The notes under the pieces are model-generated. The model was not told where the DNA came from, did not search any database, and worked only from the letters and a program-made list of their open reading frames with translations. From positions 1 through 58,096 of the forward strand of contig JAQBQD010000148.1 of the NCBI GenBank assembly GCA_028287185.1: a DNA stretch of 58,096 nucleotides. The letters run 5' to 3'. Each line of letters opens with the position of its first letter. Position 1 is the stretch's first letter. Shown here piece after piece: positions 9,133 to 16,786 of the stretch. The stretch is from Gemmatimonadota bacterium (GTDB lineage: Bacteria > Gemmatimonadota > Gemmatimonadetes > Longimicrobiales > Longimicrobiaceae). The translations under genes were made by a program, and so were the position numbers.

Positions 9133-9897
9133 ATGTTCAACAAGCTGGTAGCGTCCGAGGGCAAGAAGAAGAGCATGTGGAGCCTCGGTGCCGGCGCCGC
9201 GTCCATCCTGGTGCACGGCGGCCTGCTCGCCGGGCTCGTGGCCATCGGCGTCGGCGCGCAGCAGCACAACAAGAAGAAGGAGGACCTCGTCAACTTCGTG
9301 GAGCTGAAGGAGGACAAGCCGCCTCCGCCGCCCCCGAAGAACGAGCCGCCTCCGCCGCCCCCTCCCCCCAAGGCCGACGAGCCGCCCCCGGTGGTGAAGG
9401 GCACGCAGGAGCTCGTTCCGCCCGAGCAGCCGCCTCCGGACATCCCCAAGGTGGACCCCAACGAGCACGCCGTGAACGCGGCCGACTTCTCGGGGCAGGG
9501 CAAGCTGGGCGGCGTCTCCAACGGCGTGGACAACGGCCAGGCGCAGGACGTCTCCAAGCGTGACGCTCCGCCCGACGAGGGCACCTACGAGCTGTCCGCC
9601 GTGGAGGAGCAGCCGCGCCCCAGCAACGTGGCCGAGTTCACCCGGCTGCTGGAGCGCAACTACCCGCCGCTGCTGCGCGAGGCGGGCGTGACGGGCACGG
9701 TGCAGGTGCGCATGCGCGTGGAGGAGGACGGCCACGTCGACCCGGCCAGCATCACGATCGAGAGCACGAGCAACGACCAGTTCGGCGACGCGACCAAGCG
9801 CGCGGTGGAGCGGCTTCGCTTCCGCCCCGCGAAGGTGGGTGGGCGCCCGGTGAAGGTGTGGGTCACCCTTCCGGTGACCTGGCAGATCACGCACTAG
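9133..9897 (+). CDS. tonB: Energy transducer TonB
   Basis: 254 residues from ATG at 9133, preceded by a strong GGGAGGAGGG ribosome site. One membrane helix lies at about 17-37 (LGAGAASILVHGGLLAGLV). A periplasmic proline-rich spacer (about 58-100) comes next, and the TonB C-terminal domain starts near 165 with NYPPLLREAGVTGTVQVRM and ends VWVTLPVTWQI. TonB transmits proton-motive force from an ExbB/ExbD motor to outer-membrane receptors. ExbB and ExbD genes follow, and a TonB-dependent receptor lies 7 kb downstream. Confidence 0.95.
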   Translation: MFNKLVASEGKKKSMWSLGAGAASILVHGGLLAGLVAIGVGAQQHNKKKEDLVNFVELKEDKPPPPPPKNEPPPPPPPPKADEPPPVVKGTQELVPPEQPPPDIPKVDPNEHAVNAADFSGQGKLGGVSNGVDNGQAQDVSKRDAPPDEGTYELSAVEEQPRPSNVAEFTRLLERNYPPLLREAGVTGTVQVRMRVEEDGHVDPASITIESTSNDQFGDATKRAVERLRFRPAKVGGRPVKVWVTLPVTWQITH

Positions 9898-10036
9898 CAC
9901 CGGCGGTCGGTACGTCCATCGCCTCGCGGCACGATGCGGCGAGGTTTCCCTCGGGGCCGGCGGCCCGTCTGCCGCCCCAAGCAGGCCCGGTCTCACACTT
10001 ACTGAATCGCACACCCGCGCAAGGAGAAGGGAGCCA

Positions 10037-10744
10037 ATGCAGCTTTCGATGACGGACATCTGGGCACAGACGGGATGGTTCGCCCGAGTGATCATCGTGG
10101 TCCTGATCCTCATGAGCATCATCTCGCTGTCCGTGGCCGTGGCCAAGTGGATCCGCTTCCGCCGGATGGCCACCGCCACCCGCGCCTTCGCGCCGGCCTT
10201 CTCGCAGGCGCTGGAGAACGACAACATCGCCGAGGCGCTGGCCGCGGCCGACCAGTACACCAAGTCGCACGTGGCCCGGGTGCTCGGCGAGTCCCTCCGC
10301 GAGGTGGCGCCCCTGCTGAACGACCCCCGCGTGGCGGGCGCGGCCATCAACTCGGCCGAGCGCTCCGTGGAGCGTGAGCAGATCCTGCTGGCGAACGACC
10401 TCAAGTCGGGCCTGGGCATGCTGGCCACCATCGGCGCCACGGCCCCCTTCGTGGGCCTGCTGGGCACCACGATGGGCATCATCAACGCCTTCTCGGGCAT
10501 GGCGACGTCGGGCGGCGGCCTCGAGGCGATCTCGGCCGGCATCTCCGAGGCGCTCATCACCACCGCCATCGGCCTCATGGCCGCCATCCCCGCGGTGTGG
10601 CTGTACAACTACTTCACCGCCCGCCTGGACACGCTCTTCTCGGAGCTGGCCTACGCCGGCCGCGAGATGATCGACTGGATGATGGACCGCCAGGCGAAGC
10701 GCGAGGCAGGCCTGCCGGCCCGGGCGGCCGGCGCGTCGCACTGA
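10037..10744 (+). CDS. ExbB/TolQ/MotA family proton channel protein
   Basis: 235 residues from ATG at 10037, with AAGGAGAAGGGAG upstream. Three membrane segments: about 13-33, then the conserved GMLATIGATAPFVGLLGT near 130, and a third near 175-195 (ITTAIGLMAAIPAVWLYNY). The long cytoplasmic loop and conserved LGT/TAIGL motifs are typical of ExbB. It would form the pentameric ring around an ExbD dimer and drive TonB. It sits 139 bases after tonB and one base before the first exbD. Confidence 0.93.
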   Translation: MQLSMTDIWAQTGWFARVIIVVLILMSIISLSVAVAKWIRFRRMATATRAFAPAFSQALENDNIAEALAAADQYTKSHVARVLGESLREVAPLLNDPRVAGAAINSAERSVEREQILLANDLKSGLGMLATIGATAPFVGLLGTTMGIINAFSGMATSGGGLEAISAGISEALITTAIGLMAAIPAVWLYNYFTARLDTLFSELAYAGREMIDWMMDRQAKREAGLPARAAGASH

Positions 10745-10745
10745 T

Positions 10746-11225
10746 ATGTCGAGCACCCTCGGGAAGGGCGCCTCCTTCGGCGGGTCGCCCATTCCCAAGC
10801 TGGCCGGCATGGACTCGGACGTGAACGCGGACATCAACGTCACTCCGATGATCGACGTGATGCTGGTGCTGCTCATCATCTTCATGGTGATCACGCCCGC
10901 CCTGGCCGGCTACCAGTGGACGGCGCCCAAGGCGCTGACCGCGGCTCCCGAGAAGGAGAAGCGCGTCACCCTGGGCATCGACAAGTCGGGCAAGTACTTC
11001 GTGGGCGAGCCGCCGAAGCAGGTGAACGCCGCGGGGCTCACCGAGGCGCTCAAGACGCAGTTCGCCTCGCGCCCGGACGACCACACGCTGTACCTGAAGG
11101 CCGACAAGGACGTGGCCTACAGCATCGTCCTGACGGCCATCGACGCCGCCCGCGAGGCGGGCGTACGCCGCATCGGCGCCATCACGGAGCTGCCCAAGGG
11201 GCAGCGCCTGAAGGGAGGGAAGTAG
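10746..11225 (+). CDS. ExbD/TolR biopolymer transporter, copy A
   Basis: 159 residues. After a soluble N-terminus containing FGGSPIPKLAGMDSD, the single membrane helix begins with DINVTPMIDVMLVLLIIFMV. The conserved proton-carrying Asp is present at position 37. A periplasmic domain ends in VRRIGAITELPKG. It resembles the fourth exbD-like gene (12205-12678) more than the two in between, including the N-terminal GGSPxPxLAG stretch and the C-terminal VRRxGxIxELP. Confidence 0.92.
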   Translation: MSSTLGKGASFGGSPIPKLAGMDSDVNADINVTPMIDVMLVLLIIFMVITPALAGYQWTAPKALTAAPEKEKRVTLGIDKSGKYFVGEPPKQVNAAGLTEALKTQFASRPDDHTLYLKADKDVAYSIVLTAIDAAREAGVRRIGAITELPKGQRLKGGK

Positions 11226-11227
11226 CC

Positions 11228-11680
11228 ATGGCGATGGGCGTAGGGAAGAAGGGCGGACCGACGTCGGACATCAACATGACGCCGATGATCGACGTGCTGC
11301 TGGTGCTGCTCATCATCTTCATGGTGGTGCAGCAGGGCCTGCAGCGCGGCCTGAGCGTCCAGGTTCCGCCTCCCAAGGACAAGAACGACGTGGCGCAGAA
11401 GCCCGACCCCACGCAGACCATCGTGCTGGAGGTGGAGCCCGGGCCCAAGTACTTCATCAACCGGCAGCCCGTCGATCCGACGCAGCTCAAGGACCGGATC
11501 ACGGAGGTGTTCGCGGGCCGCGCCCGCAAGATCATCTTCGTGAAGGGCGCCGAGAACCTCTCCTACGGCCAGGTGGTCCACGCGGTGGACGCGTCCCGGG
11601 CCGGCGGGGTGGAGATCGTGGGCCTCGTGCCCCGGCCCGAGATCGGGGCCGCAACACCCGCCGCGGCCCCCGCGCCGTGA
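11228..11680 (+). CDS. ExbD/TolR biopolymer transporter, copy B
   Basis: 150 residues from ATG at 11228, two bases after the copy A stop and preceded by GGGAGGGAAG. Another ATG two codons on is possible. DINMTPMIDVLLVLLIIFMV forms the membrane helix, with the key Asp at residue 22. The VVQQGLQRGLSVQVPPP stretch and the C-terminal RKIIFVKGAENLSYGQVVHAVD closely match copy B' downstream. A strong hairpin follows at 11687-11715. Confidence 0.92.
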   Translation: MAMGVGKKGGPTSDINMTPMIDVLLVLLIIFMVVQQGLQRGLSVQVPPPKDKNDVAQKPDPTQTIVLEVEPGPKYFINRQPVDPTQLKDRITEVFAGRARKIIFVKGAENLSYGQVVHAVDASRAGGVEIVGLVPRPEIGAATPAAAPAP

Positions 11681-11686
11681 CGACTG

Positions 11687-11715
11687 GCGGCCCGGTGCGA
11701 CGTGCACCGGGCCGC
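11687..11715 (+). terminator. Perfect hairpin between exbD copies B and B'
   Basis: GCGGCCCGGTGC (11687-11698) pairs perfectly over 12 bp with 11704-11715 around a 5-base loop, followed by TCTGCTT. It lies just after the second exbD and before the ribosome site of the third, so it probably ends the tonB-exbB-exbD-exbD transcript or reduces readthrough. Confidence 0.65.
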
Positions 11716-11786
11716 TCTGCTTCACCCCCCCCAAGGTCCCCTTCACCCGGCTCCCGCCTCCCCGGCGGGCGCGCAAGGAGGTCCGC

Positions 11787-12203
11787 ATGGGAATGAGCGC
11801 CGCCGCCGCACCCGGCCGCCCGGTCTCGGCCATCAACGTCACCCCCATGATCGACGTGCTGCTGGTCCTTCTCATCATCTTCATGGTGGTGCAGGCGGGG
11901 CTCCAGCGCGGCGTCCGCGTGCAGGTTCCTCCCACCGACCCGTCGCCCGCCGTCCAGCGCTCCACGGACCTCGTGCTGGAGGTGCTTCCCGGCCCCGCCT
12001 TTCGCCTCAACTCGCAGCCCGTGCCCGCCGCGCGGCTCCGCGCCACCCTCGCACGGGTGTACGCCGGCCGGCCGCGGAAGGTGCTGTTCGTGAAGGGCGC
12101 GGACGGCGTACCCTACAGCGCCGTCGTCTCGGCCGTGGACGTGGGCCGCGCCGCGGGCGTGGAGGTGGTGGGCCTCGTCCCGCGCCAGGCGCCGGAGCGC
12201 TGA
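11787..12203 (+). CDS. ExbD/TolR biopolymer transporter, copy B'
   Basis: 138 residues from ATG at 11787, with a consensus AAGGAGGT six bases upstream. AINVTPMIDVLLVLLIIFMV carries the conserved Asp at residue 23. It is a close paralogue of copy B: both share VVQxGLQRGxxVQVPP, FVKGAxxxxYxxVVxAVD and VEVVGLVPR-like tails. It starts after a probable terminator, so its expression may be separate from the tonB genes. The one-base gap to the next gene suggests coupling. Confidence 0.9.
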   Translation: MGMSAAAAPGRPVSAINVTPMIDVLLVLLIIFMVVQAGLQRGVRVQVPPTDPSPAVQRSTDLVLEVLPGPAFRLNSQPVPAARLRATLARVYAGRPRKVLFVKGADGVPYSAVVSAVDVGRAAGVEVVGLVPRQAPER

Positions 12204-12204
12204 C

Positions 12205-12678
12205 GTGCGCGCGGACGGCGGGGCATGGGGCGGCTCCCCGGTGCCGCGCCTGGCGGGGCTCGACGGAGCCTTCGCGGACCGCATGGACGTGTCGCCGTAC
12301 GTCGGGGTGATGCTGACGCTGCTCATCCTCCTGATGGTGATCACGCCGTCGCTCACGGGGGACTTCCAGCCGCCCCGCGGCGCGACGGCCATGCCGATGC
12401 AGGAGCCGCGGGCCGAGCTCTGGGTGGGCGCACATGGTGGGCTCCTCGTCAAGGGGTCCGATGCCTGGCGCGAGGTCGGTCTGGAGCACCTTGCCGCCGA
12501 CCTTCGCACCCGGCTCGCCGCGAGTGCGGAGCCGGACCGCGTCTACCTGCGGGCCGACCAGCGGACACCGTTCGCCGCGATCCAGCGGGCGCTCCGCGAG
12601 GCACGGAAGGCGGGCGTGCGGCGAGTGGGGCTGATCGTGGAGCTGCCCCGCGTCCCGCTCACCCCTGCGCCACGCTGA
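12205..12678 (+). CDS. Degenerate ExbD-like protein, copy A'
   Basis: 157 residues from GTG at 12205, one base after copy B'. It keeps copy A features: WGGSPVPRLAGLD near the start, a membrane helix MLTLLILLMVITPSLTG and a C-terminal VRRVGLIVELP. At the start of the helix, where ExbD has TPMID, it reads SPYVG: Gly34 replaces the Asp that carries protons in ExbD and TolR. It therefore cannot be a normal motor subunit. It could be a structural or inhibitory partner, or a decaying duplicate, but the frame is intact. Confidence 0.8.
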   Translation: MRADGGAWGGSPVPRLAGLDGAFADRMDVSPYVGVMLTLLILLMVITPSLTGDFQPPRGATAMPMQEPRAELWVGAHGGLLVKGSDAWREVGLEHLAADLRTRLAASAEPDRVYLRADQRTPFAAIQRALREARKAGVRRVGLIVELPRVPLTPAPR

Positions 12679-12694
12679 CGGCGCGGGGTGAGCG
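12656..12694 (+). terminator. Long hairpin spanning the stop of exbD-like copy A'
   Basis: CGCTCACCCC plus GCGCC (12656-12671, one bulged T) pairs with GGCGC plus GGGGTGAGCG (12680-12694): 15 pairs and an 8-base loop that contains the TGA stop codon. It probably ends the exbD transcripts, though no T-run follows. Confidence 0.5.
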
Positions 12695-12730
12695 GGGCTC
12701 AGCCCGAAGGTGAAGGAGTTGTAAGCATTC

Positions 12731-12759
12731 TTGCCCGATGCGGGCCGACCCGATACGTT
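12731..12759 (+). promoter_or_regulatory. Promoter candidate for the dicarboxylate symporter
   Basis: TTGCCC (12731-12736), 17 bases, then TACGTT (12754-12759). It lies about 130 bases before the symporter start and after the exbD terminator hairpin. Confidence 0.4.
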
Positions 12760-12888
12760 TAGGCTTGCGAGGCTGCCATTTCGGATGGGCCGGAGTGGCA
12801 GCCGTCGCATTTGTGGAGGCGCTCCGGCGGAGCCGCCCGTGCCAGCCAGCCCCCGACCTCCCTGCCGGGACCCGGAGCAGCCAGATCG

Positions 12889-14235
12889 ATGTCCAACCCG
12901 TTTCGCCGCGTCTCGCTCACCCAGTGGATCCTGATCGCGATGGTGGTCGGGGTGACCGTCGGCGCGCTGTTCCCGGCGACGGACGAGCCCGGCCGGTTCG
13001 CGGCCACGCAGCTCAAGCCGCTGTCGACCATCTTCTTGCGGATGATCAAGTCGGTCATCGTGCCCATCATCTTCTCGACGCTGGTGATCGGGATCGCGGG
13101 GCACGGCGACGACATGAAGCGGGTGGGCCGGCTGGCGCTGAAGTCCATCATCTACTTCGAGGTCATCACCACCGTCGCCCTCTTCATCGGCCTGGGCGCG
13201 GTGAACCTGATCAAGCCGGGCGTGGGCGTGCAGCTCGCCGCGCCGGCGGCGGCGGCGCAGGAGATGGCGGCCACGGCGAAGACGCTGACGCCGGGCACCT
13301 TCCTGGAGCACATCGTCCCGCAGAGCTTCTTCGAGGCGGCGGCGGGCAACGAGGTGCTGCAGATCGTGTTCTGGAGCATCCTGTTCGGGGTGGGGCTCTC
13401 GCAGGTGACGGGGCGGCCCAAGGAGCTGGTGCTGGGCACCATCGAGGGGCTGGCGGAGGTGATGTTCAAGTTCACCGCCTTCGTCATGCGCTACGCCCCC
13501 ATCGGCATCGGGGCGGCTATCGCGGTCACGGTCAGCCACAGCGGGCTGGGCGTGCTGTACAACCTGCTGAAGCTGATCCTGACCCTGTACGGCGCGCTGG
13601 TGGTGCTCATCGTCTGCGTGCTGCTGCCCGTGGCGCTCATCGCGCGGGTGCCCATCCGCAAGTTCCTGAGCGCGGTGAAGCAGCCGGCGCTGATCGCCTT
13701 CTCCACCACCTCGTCCGAGGCGGCGCTTCCGCGGGCCATGCAGGCCATGGAGAGCATCGGGGTGCCGCGGCGCATCGTGGCCTTCGTGATGCCCACGGGG
13801 TACTCGTTCAACCTGGACGGCACCACGCTGTACCTGGCGGTGGCCTCCATCTTCGTGGCGCAGGCGGCGGGGCACCCGCTCACGCTGTGGCATCAGCTCA
13901 CGATGATGCTGACGCTGATGCTGACCTCGAAGGGCGTGGCCGCCGTGCCTCGGGCCTCGCTGGTGATCCTGTCCGGCACGCTGGCCACCTTCGGCCTGCC
14001 GCTGGAGGGAGTGGCGGTGATCCTGGGCGTGGACGAGCTGATGGACATGGGCCGCACCACGGTGAACCTGGTGGGCAACTGCCTGGCGACGGTGGTGATG
14101 GCGCGCTGGGAGGGCGAGTTCGACCCCGACGCGCCCATCCTGCCCCCCGAGGACTCGGCGCGCCAGATGGGGCTGGAGCTCGAGGCCGAGGCGCAGCTCG
14201 CGCGCGGAGCCGGCCCGGAGCCGCAGGCTTCGTGA
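12889..14235 (+). CDS. Dicarboxylate/amino acid:cation symporter (DAACS family)
   Basis: 448 residues from ATG at 12889. Family signatures are the serine-rich hairpin STTSSEAALPRAM and the SFNLDGTTLYLAVASIF stretch that binds cation and substrate, followed by TSKGVAAVPRASLVIL. About eight membrane helices and two re-entrant loops are expected. Members (GltP, GltT, DctA) import glutamate, aspartate or C4-dicarboxylates with protons or sodium; the substrate is not resolved here. The start was chosen at MSNPFRRVSLTQW because residues before it are low complexity. Confidence 0.93.
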   Translation: MSNPFRRVSLTQWILIAMVVGVTVGALFPATDEPGRFAATQLKPLSTIFLRMIKSVIVPIIFSTLVIGIAGHGDDMKRVGRLALKSIIYFEVITTVALFIGLGAVNLIKPGVGVQLAAPAAAAQEMAATAKTLTPGTFLEHIVPQSFFEAAAGNEVLQIVFWSILFGVGLSQVTGRPKELVLGTIEGLAEVMFKFTAFVMRYAPIGIGAAIAVTVSHSGLGVLYNLLKLILTLYGALVVLIVCVLLPVALIARVPIRKFLSAVKQPALIAFSTTSSEAALPRAMQAMESIGVPRRIVAFVMPTGYSFNLDGTTLYLAVASIFVAQAAGHPLTLWHQLTMMLTLMLTSKGVAAVPRASLVILSGTLATFGLPLEGVAVILGVDELMDMGRTTVNLVGNCLATVVMARWEGEFDPDAPILPPEDSARQMGLELEAEAQLARGAGPEPQAS

Positions 14236-14249
14236 TGGCGCCAACCGTG

Positions 14250-14279
14250 TTGCGCGCGGCGGGTCCCGCGCGGTAGTAT
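14250..14279 (+). promoter_or_regulatory. Promoter candidate for the amino acid permease
   Basis: TTGCGC (14250-14255), 18 bases, TAGTAT (14274-14279), giving a leader of about 67 bases before the permease ATG at 14353. Confidence 0.45.
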
Positions 14280-14352
14280 GTTCCGCTTCGCGGCGGCCGG
14301 TGCCGGCCGCCGCGCTCCGTTCGTGCCCGTCCCACCCACTTCACCGCCCACC

Positions 14353-15873
14353 ATGCACCAGCTCTTCCGCAGGAAGCCCATCGCGGCTCTCCTGGCCGAG
14401 GGGGACCACCCCAACGGCCTGCAGCGCGCCCTGGGCGCCGGCGACCTCATCATGCTGGCCATCGGCGCGGTCATCGGCGCCGGGATCTTCGGCGCGATCG
14501 GGACCGCGGCCGCCGGCCAGACCGTGGACGGCAAGGTGGTGCGCAGCGGCGCGGGACCCGCCCTGGTCCTGTCGTTCCTGCTGCTGGGCTTCGCCTGCGC
14601 GCTCGCCGCGCTGTGCTACGCGGAGCTCGCCTCCATGATCCCCCAGGCGGGAAGCGCCTACGCCTACTCGTACGCCACCCTGGGCGAGCTGGTGGCGTGG
14701 ATCATCGGCTGGGACCTGATCCTGGAGTACGCCGTGGGCAACGTGGCGGTCGCCATCTCGTGGGGCGACTACTTCAAGACGCTCACGGGGGGATGGCTGC
14801 ACCTGCCCCCCTGGCTCACCACGGGCTACCGCACGGCGCTGCTCAGCAGCAACGCCGAGGTGCACGGGCTGCTGGCCCAGGCGCCGCGCGTCGCGGGCAT
14901 CCCCATCCTGGTGAACGTGCCGGCGTTCGCCATCGTGATGCTGATCACCTGGCTGCTGATGCTGGGCGTGCGCGAGAGCGCGCGGGCCAACAACGTGATG
15001 GTGGTGGTCAAGCTGCTGGCGCTCACCCTGTTCGTGGTGGTGGGCATCAGCAAGATCAACCCGGCCAACTACCACCCCTTCATGCCCAACGGCTTCGCGG
15101 GCGTGCACCACGGGGCGGCCATCGTCTTCTTCGCCTACATCGGCTTCGACGCCATCTCGACGGCGGCCGAGGAGACCAAGAACCCGCAGCGCAACCTGCC
15201 CATCGGCATCCTGGGCGGCCTGGCCATCTGCACGGTCATCTACATCATCGTGGGCGCGGTGCTCACGGGCATGGTGCACTACACGGAGCTGGACCCCAGC
15301 GTGCACGCGGACCCGCTCGCCTTCGCGCTGCAGCGCGTGGGGCTGGGGACGGCGGGGTGGCTGGTGGCGCTGGGCGCGGTGTTCAGCATGACGGCCGTGC
15401 TCCTCGTCTTCCAGTACGGCCAGCCGCGCATCTTCTACGCGATGGCGCGCGACGGCCTGCTGCCGAAGTTCGCGGCCAAGCTTCACGGCAAGTACCACAC
15501 GCCCTACGTCACCACCATCATCACGGGCCTGTTCGTGGCTTTCTGGGCGCTGATCGGCGACGCGGGCGAGACGTACGACCTGACCAACATCGGCACCCTG
15601 TTCGCCTTCGTGCTGGTGTGCATCGGTGTGCTGGTGCTGCGCTACAAGGACCCGGAGCGCCCGCGCCCCTTCCGCGTGCCCTTCGTGTGGCCCGTGTGCC
15701 TGGGCGGCGCGGCGGCGTGCCTGTTCGTGATGTGGGGCCTGCCGCGGCAGGCGTGGGAGCGCTTCGGGTGGTGGCTGCTGATCGGCCTTGTGGTCTATGC
15801 CGGCTACGGGTACCGCCGCAGCACCCTGCGCCGCGACGTGGCCGACGGCACCGTGGACGGCCCCGGGCTGTAG
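14353..15873 (+). CDS. APC family amino acid permease
   Basis: 506 residues from ATG at 14353. After a short cytoplasmic N-terminus, the first helix carries the APC signature AIGAVIGAGIFGAIG. Twelve or more helices follow, including YAELASMIPQAGSAYAYSYA and FFAYIGFDAISTAAEETKNP, both diagnostic of cationic amino acid transporter-like APC proteins. It probably exchanges or imports amino acids with protons. It is transcribed alone, between its own promoter candidate and a strong 18-bp hairpin. Confidence 0.93.
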   Translation: MHQLFRRKPIAALLAEGDHPNGLQRALGAGDLIMLAIGAVIGAGIFGAIGTAAAGQTVDGKVVRSGAGPALVLSFLLLGFACALAALCYAELASMIPQAGSAYAYSYATLGELVAWIIGWDLILEYAVGNVAVAISWGDYFKTLTGGWLHLPPWLTTGYRTALLSSNAEVHGLLAQAPRVAGIPILVNVPAFAIVMLITWLLMLGVRESARANNVMVVVKLLALTLFVVVGISKINPANYHPFMPNGFAGVHHGAAIVFFAYIGFDAISTAAEETKNPQRNLPIGILGGLAICTVIYIIVGAVLTGMVHYTELDPSVHADPLAFALQRVGLGTAGWLVALGAVFSMTAVLLVFQYGQPRIFYAMARDGLLPKFAAKLHGKYHTPYVTTIITGLFVAFWALIGDAGETYDLTNIGTLFAFVLVCIGVLVLRYKDPERPRPFRVPFVWPVCLGGAAACLFVMWGLPRQAWERFGWWLLIGLVVYAGYGYRRSTLRRDVADGTVDGPGL

Positions 15874-15951
15874 GCCAGCCGTCCGGCCGCGATCGCCTCC
15901 GTCCCCCGGGATCGGCCACGGGATTGGAGTTCAAGGGCGGCTCGGAAGAGG

Positions 15952-15999
15952 GACGGAAGAAGGGCGGCCCCCCGCGCGGGAGGCCGCCCTTCTTCCGTC
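15952..15999. terminator. 18-bp perfect hairpin terminator
   Basis: Arms at 15952-15969 and 15982-15999 pair perfectly over 18 bp (GACGGAAGAAGGGCGGCC and complement) with a 12-base loop. It lies after the permease and before the convergent small peptide gene. The GAAGAA/TTCTTC part gives a short T-rich tail in both directions, so it can serve both strands. Confidence 0.75.
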
Positions 16000-16278
16000 G
16001 GGAACACGGACATTCATCGTTCCCAGGCGATCGATTCCGCGGCTGCGCGGCCGAACGGCCGGGAGCCCGCCGTTACGGCGGCAGGCTTCTCCTGTACGGG
16101 CAGCGGCGGGGATCGAACCGCGGGCGGCGGTGGGCCATGCTGGGAGCTCCGAAGACTCCAACGAGAGATGCGGTCCGACGCTCGGTCAGGGAGGCCGGCC
16201 GGGGGATCGAAGCGGGAGGTATTGCGGGACCAGCCGGTGCCGGCGCGGAGCGACCTCCCGCGCCGGCACCCTTGCGTT

Positions 16279-16458
16279 CTACTCGCCGGCGGGCTGCTCG
16301 TGGGCGCCGGGGTTGGCGCACTCGGGGCAGGTGTACTTGGGAGGACAGGAGAAGTGCGGATAGCTGAACTGGAACGCGTGCACCGTTCCCTCGGCGTCGG
16401 CCGTCTCGGCCGTGGTCGGGAACGAGTCCACCTGCACGTCCTCGAGCTTGAGCTTCAT
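16279..16458 (-). CDS. Lanthipeptide-type (RiPP) precursor peptide, orphan
   Basis: 59 residues from ATG at 16458, with AGGAG nine bases upstream. The N-terminus MKLKLEDVQVDSFPTT fits the KLxLxxLxVxSFxT leader of precursor peptides for class I lanthipeptides of the pinensin type, which are common in Bacteroidota and Longimicrobium-like bacteria. The core-like end holds SCPPKYTCPECANPG, with three cysteines, and few Ser/Thr. Leader/core cleavage probably falls near the GTVHA stretch (about residue 24), by analogy. No dehydratase, cyclase or protease gene lies in the window, so modification is unproven. It could alternatively be an unmodified secreted Cys peptide. Confidence 0.7.
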   Translation of the reverse strand: MKLKLEDVQVDSFPTTAETADAEGTVHAFQFSYPHFSCPPKYTCPECANPGAHEQPAGE

Positions 16459-16715
16459 GTTTCCGCTCCTGGAATGGAGGATGCCGCCGCCCGGAGCCCG
16501 CAAGGATGCGGAGCCCGCCCGTCGCCGCGGCGCTGGAGGATCGCCACTCGTCCGCCGTCACGCCCACACCTGAGCCGCCACGCCTCGACCCACGCCCTCG
16601 GAAAATTCTCCACTGGCAAGCCAGTTCCGCAACACGTGGAGCGACCAATCGGCCATCGTGGTCGCAGTAGCGGCGGCCCTCCGGGCGGTTCGGGAAGCCT
16701 CACCTGACCTGTGCC

Positions 16716-16744
16716 TTGCGGAGGGTATCGACGGAGGATAGAAT
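16716..16744 (+). promoter_or_regulatory. Promoter of the siderophore receptor gene
   Basis: TTGCGG (16716-16721), exactly 17 bases, then TAGAAT (16739-16744). Transcription would start near 16751, inside the Fur box, leaving a leader of about 35 bases. Confidence 0.6.
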
Positions 16745-16749
16745 GTGAT

Positions 16750-16764
16750 TGAGAATCGTTCTCA
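16750..16764 (+). promoter_or_regulatory. Fur box
   Basis: TGAGAATCGTTCTCA is a 7-1-7 inverted repeat with one mismatch, matching the iron-box pattern. It sits directly downstream of the -10 element and covers the predicted transcription start of a siderophore receptor, so iron-loaded Fur should block transcription. Confidence 0.75.
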
Positions 16765-16786
16765 TTGACTTCAAAGATAGATAGAC

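Noticed and set aside
8314..9151. Small genes in the region before tonB
   Set aside because: Open frames here overlap each other on both strands, have shadow composition and lack ribosome sites.
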